Source: Parasedimentitalea psychrophila
GTDB lineage: Bacteria; Pseudomonadota; Alphaproteobacteria; Rhodobacterales; Rhodobacteraceae
DNA length: 64,000 nucleotides
Direction: 5' to 3'
Assembly (NCBI RefSeq): GCF_030285785.1
Contig: NZ_CP127247.1
Coordinates: 2,627,501 to 2,691,500, forward strand
The position numbers and the translations under genes were made by a program. Shown here piece after piece: positions 62,493-64,000 of this stretch (the stretch's first letter is position 1; each line of letters starts with the position of its first letter). Below the pieces are notes generated by a model, which searched no databases, had not been told where the DNA came from, and saw nothing but the letters and a program-made list of their open reading frames with translations.

Positions 62493-63983
62493 TTATTCGG
62501 CTGCCTCGGCGGTTTGGTCGTCTTGTTGCACTGGAGGTTCATAATTGTCCGGATCATCGCGCCATTTTTTCCATTCAATTTCGAACTCACTATAGCCGAG
62601 TTCGTGCTTTGGCCAATGCGCGGGCCAAGCCGTATCCGGAGGCAGCGTAACGCTGCCATCACCAAAAATGCCGTCGATAAAATCGCGCATTTGTGGTAGC
62701 GTAGTATAATCCACCTCCCTCACAGCGGCAGCTTGGAGAGTAGCTGTTGTGAGGGAGGTGCGTTCATCCATCTCTGCACCGCTGAGGTTAGCCCTCTGCA
62801 TCTCTGCGCGGCTGAGGTCAGCCCCCTTCAATGTTGCTTCGCTGAGGTCAGCTCCCTGCATCTCTGCGCGGCGGAGGTTAGCCCCCTGCATCTCTGCGTT
62901 GCTGAGGTCAGCTCCCTGCATCTCTGCGCCGCGGAGGTTAGCCCCCTGCATCTTTGCCCAGCTGAGGTCAGCCCCCTGCATCTCTGCGTTGCTGAGGTTA
63001 GCCCCCGGCATCTCTGCCCAGCTGAGGTCAGCCCCCTGCATCTTTGCGTGGCTGAAATTACTTTCACTTAGTTCAAGTCTCTTAAGATCAAAACCCTGCA
63101 AATTGGCCCCGCGCAGGTCAATGGTAATCGCGCTGGGGTCAACGTGTTTGATGCCCTGCAACCGGCCCAGTACCTGAACGGCATTTTCCATGTCTGACCG
63201 CTGGACTTTCAGGGTGCTAGCCCAGTCTTTTAGCCCGTCTGGTGTTGCACCTTCAGGTGTTTCAACGGGTGGGTATTCGCGCGACAGTTCCCGCACATAG
63301 ACACTCAACAGCCGGGAAATGCGCGGGGCGGTGTCGGGGCGTTCATTGGCCAGTCCTTCGAGCCGGTCAATGGCAGCGTTGCGGCGGGTTATGTCGTCTT
63401 GCCACAGGGTCTGGGTGGTCTTTTTGCCGTCGACACCTTCCATGGTTTTGGAAATCTGCCGCATGGCGTGCAGGTCGTCGGTGGCGGCGTTGATCTTGTC
63501 GTTGAATAGGGATTCGATTGCGGTTCGTGCCTGTTCGGCAGCGGTTTGTGCCTGTTCGGCTGCGGTTTCGTTCTGTTCACCGGTCAGTTTCAGCCGGATT
63601 ACAGTGAACGGCAGCGCAATCACCGCGCCCAGGGTGGCGGTAAAGGCGGTCAGCCGGACCAGAGCAATGCGCAGCTCCATTTTTTGTTCATTGGGATCCG
63701 GCGCTATGCCGTCGCCTGCGATTGGGGCCGCATACCAGATCAGCTCCCATATCATCGTAAGCAGACCGCCGGTCAGCGACAGCGCGATAGCAGCCCAGAG
63801 CAGGATGGCGCAGAGGAAAAGCCCATCGTTGACCGAGGTGGCGCCGAATTTGGATTTTAACTGACCCAGTCCATCGCGTTTGAAGACGGAGGCCAGAGTA
63901 ACATAAATGCCCACAAACGCGACCGAGGCCAGAAAGATGGACGCACCCCAGAACAGTTTGGGATCAATTGGAATAGTGGTCAT
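62493..63983 (-). CDS. Membrane-anchored pentapeptide-repeat protein
   Basis: 496 aa. Three hydrophobic segments (about residues 10-33, 52-80 and 108-126) are followed by an Ala/Gln/Glu-rich helix (NETAAEQAQTAAEQARTAI) and a linker domain to about residue 285. About 25 pentapeptide units follow (AxLxx pattern; ADLSWAEMPGANLSNAEMQG), expected to fold as a right-handed beta-helix. The C-terminus is Trp/Pro-rich (DTAWPAHWPKHELGY) and acidic. Membrane plus pentapeptide architecture suggests a scaffold or sensor; function unknown. Only a weak ribosome site is seen. Confidence 0.88.
   Translation of the reverse strand: MTTIPIDPKLFWGASIFLASVAFVGIYVTLASVFKRDGLGQLKSKFGATSVNDGLFLCAILLWAAIALSLTGGLLTMIWELIWYAAPIAGDGIAPDPNEQKMELRIALVRLTAFTATLGAVIALPFTVIRLKLTGEQNETAAEQAQTAAEQARTAIESLFNDKINAATDDLHAMRQISKTMEGVDGKKTTQTLWQDDITRRNAAIDRLEGLANERPDTAPRISRLLSVYVRELSREYPPVETPEGATPDGLKDWASTLKVQRSDMENAVQVLGRLQGIKHVDPSAITIDLRGANLQGFDLKRLELSESNFSHAKMQGADLSWAEMPGANLSNAEMQGADLSWAKMQGANLRGAEMQGADLSNAEMQGANLRRAEMQGADLSEATLKGADLSRAEMQRANLSGAEMDERTSLTTATLQAAAVREVDYTTLPQMRDFIDGIFGDGSVTLPPDTAWPAHWPKHELGYSEFEIEWKKWRDDPDNYEPPVQQDDQTAEAAE
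62769..63068. repeat. Ten near-identical 30-bp tandem DNA repeats
   Basis: The plus strand reads as 30-bp units with consensus GCATCTCTGCG, then GCTGAGGTCAGCCCCCT, and encodes two pentapeptides per unit on the minus strand. Identity between adjacent units is far above what protein selection needs, so recent unequal crossing-over or slippage is likely. Confidence 0.92.
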
Positions 63984-64000
63984 GGCTGCAATCTATCAAG

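Noticed and set aside
62769-63068. Regular 30-bp repeats resembling a CRISPR array
   Set aside because: Units are contiguous with no unique spacers, and they code in frame for pentapeptide repeats. No cas genes are nearby.

Overview
This 64 kb window is a GC-rich alphaproteobacterial chromosome segment. Gene content and order point to the family Rhodobacteraceae, Roseobacter group (Phaeobacter/Ruegeria-like; genus is inference). Supporting signs are a DUF2842 gene directly after purA, hflK-hflC-DUF2065-degP, a yfgM-like/bamB/der row, CoA-acylating mmsA beside a LysR gene, and intergenic palindromes of a kind I associate with roseobacters. Most of it is ordinary core genome. I saw no tRNA, rRNA or CRISPR array.

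Layout. 1-8.6 kb: cut-off exported protein, ABC permease without ATPase, ygfZ, a TIGR04283-type glycosyltransferase, MsbA-like ABC exporter, two PLP aminotransferases, a crotonase. 8.7-15.7 kb: class I aldolase, pyrG, secG, a complete cobalt-type nitrile hydratase operon (alpha, beta, activator), purA. 15.7-22 kb: a very acidic low-complexity protein, thiamine pyrophosphokinase, DMT exporter, serine dehydratase coupled to a GST. 22-28.3 kb: rpiA, glutathione reductase and the membrane protease-control operon hflK-hflC-DUF2065-degP. 28.3-33.9 kb is the accessory stretch: candidate small RNA, small ORFs, Crp/Fnr regulator, orphan DnaE2 OB-fold fragment, ferredoxin, FG-GAP-like exported protein, and then an AT-richer island with a nonsense-broken membrane gene, an IS5/IS427-type insertion sequence and an orphan ORF. 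34-50.9 kb: purD, TIGR04222-like protein, xseA, lysoplasmalogenase-family protein, ftsY, yciB, an L,D-transpeptidase-fold protein, mmsA/LysR, CBS protein, coaD, LysM protein, Atm1-type exporter. 50.9-64 kb: an RND efflux pair, yfgM-like/bamB/der, fatty acid desaturase, serS, and a membrane-anchored pentapeptide-repeat protein.

The most unusual signal is inside the insertion sequence. The transposase gene carries two roughly 40-bp, doubly palindromic inserts in opposite orientation, 42 bp apart. They look like copies of one mini-element whose hairpin stems differ by compensatory changes. Together they total 81 nt (27 codons), so the reading frame is restored after the second. Other points of interest: two dispersed palindromic repeat families, an RND pump lacking two of the usual proton-relay residues, a minus-strand terminator with no gene for 600 bp upstream, and near-identical 30-bp DNA repeats in the pentapeptide gene.
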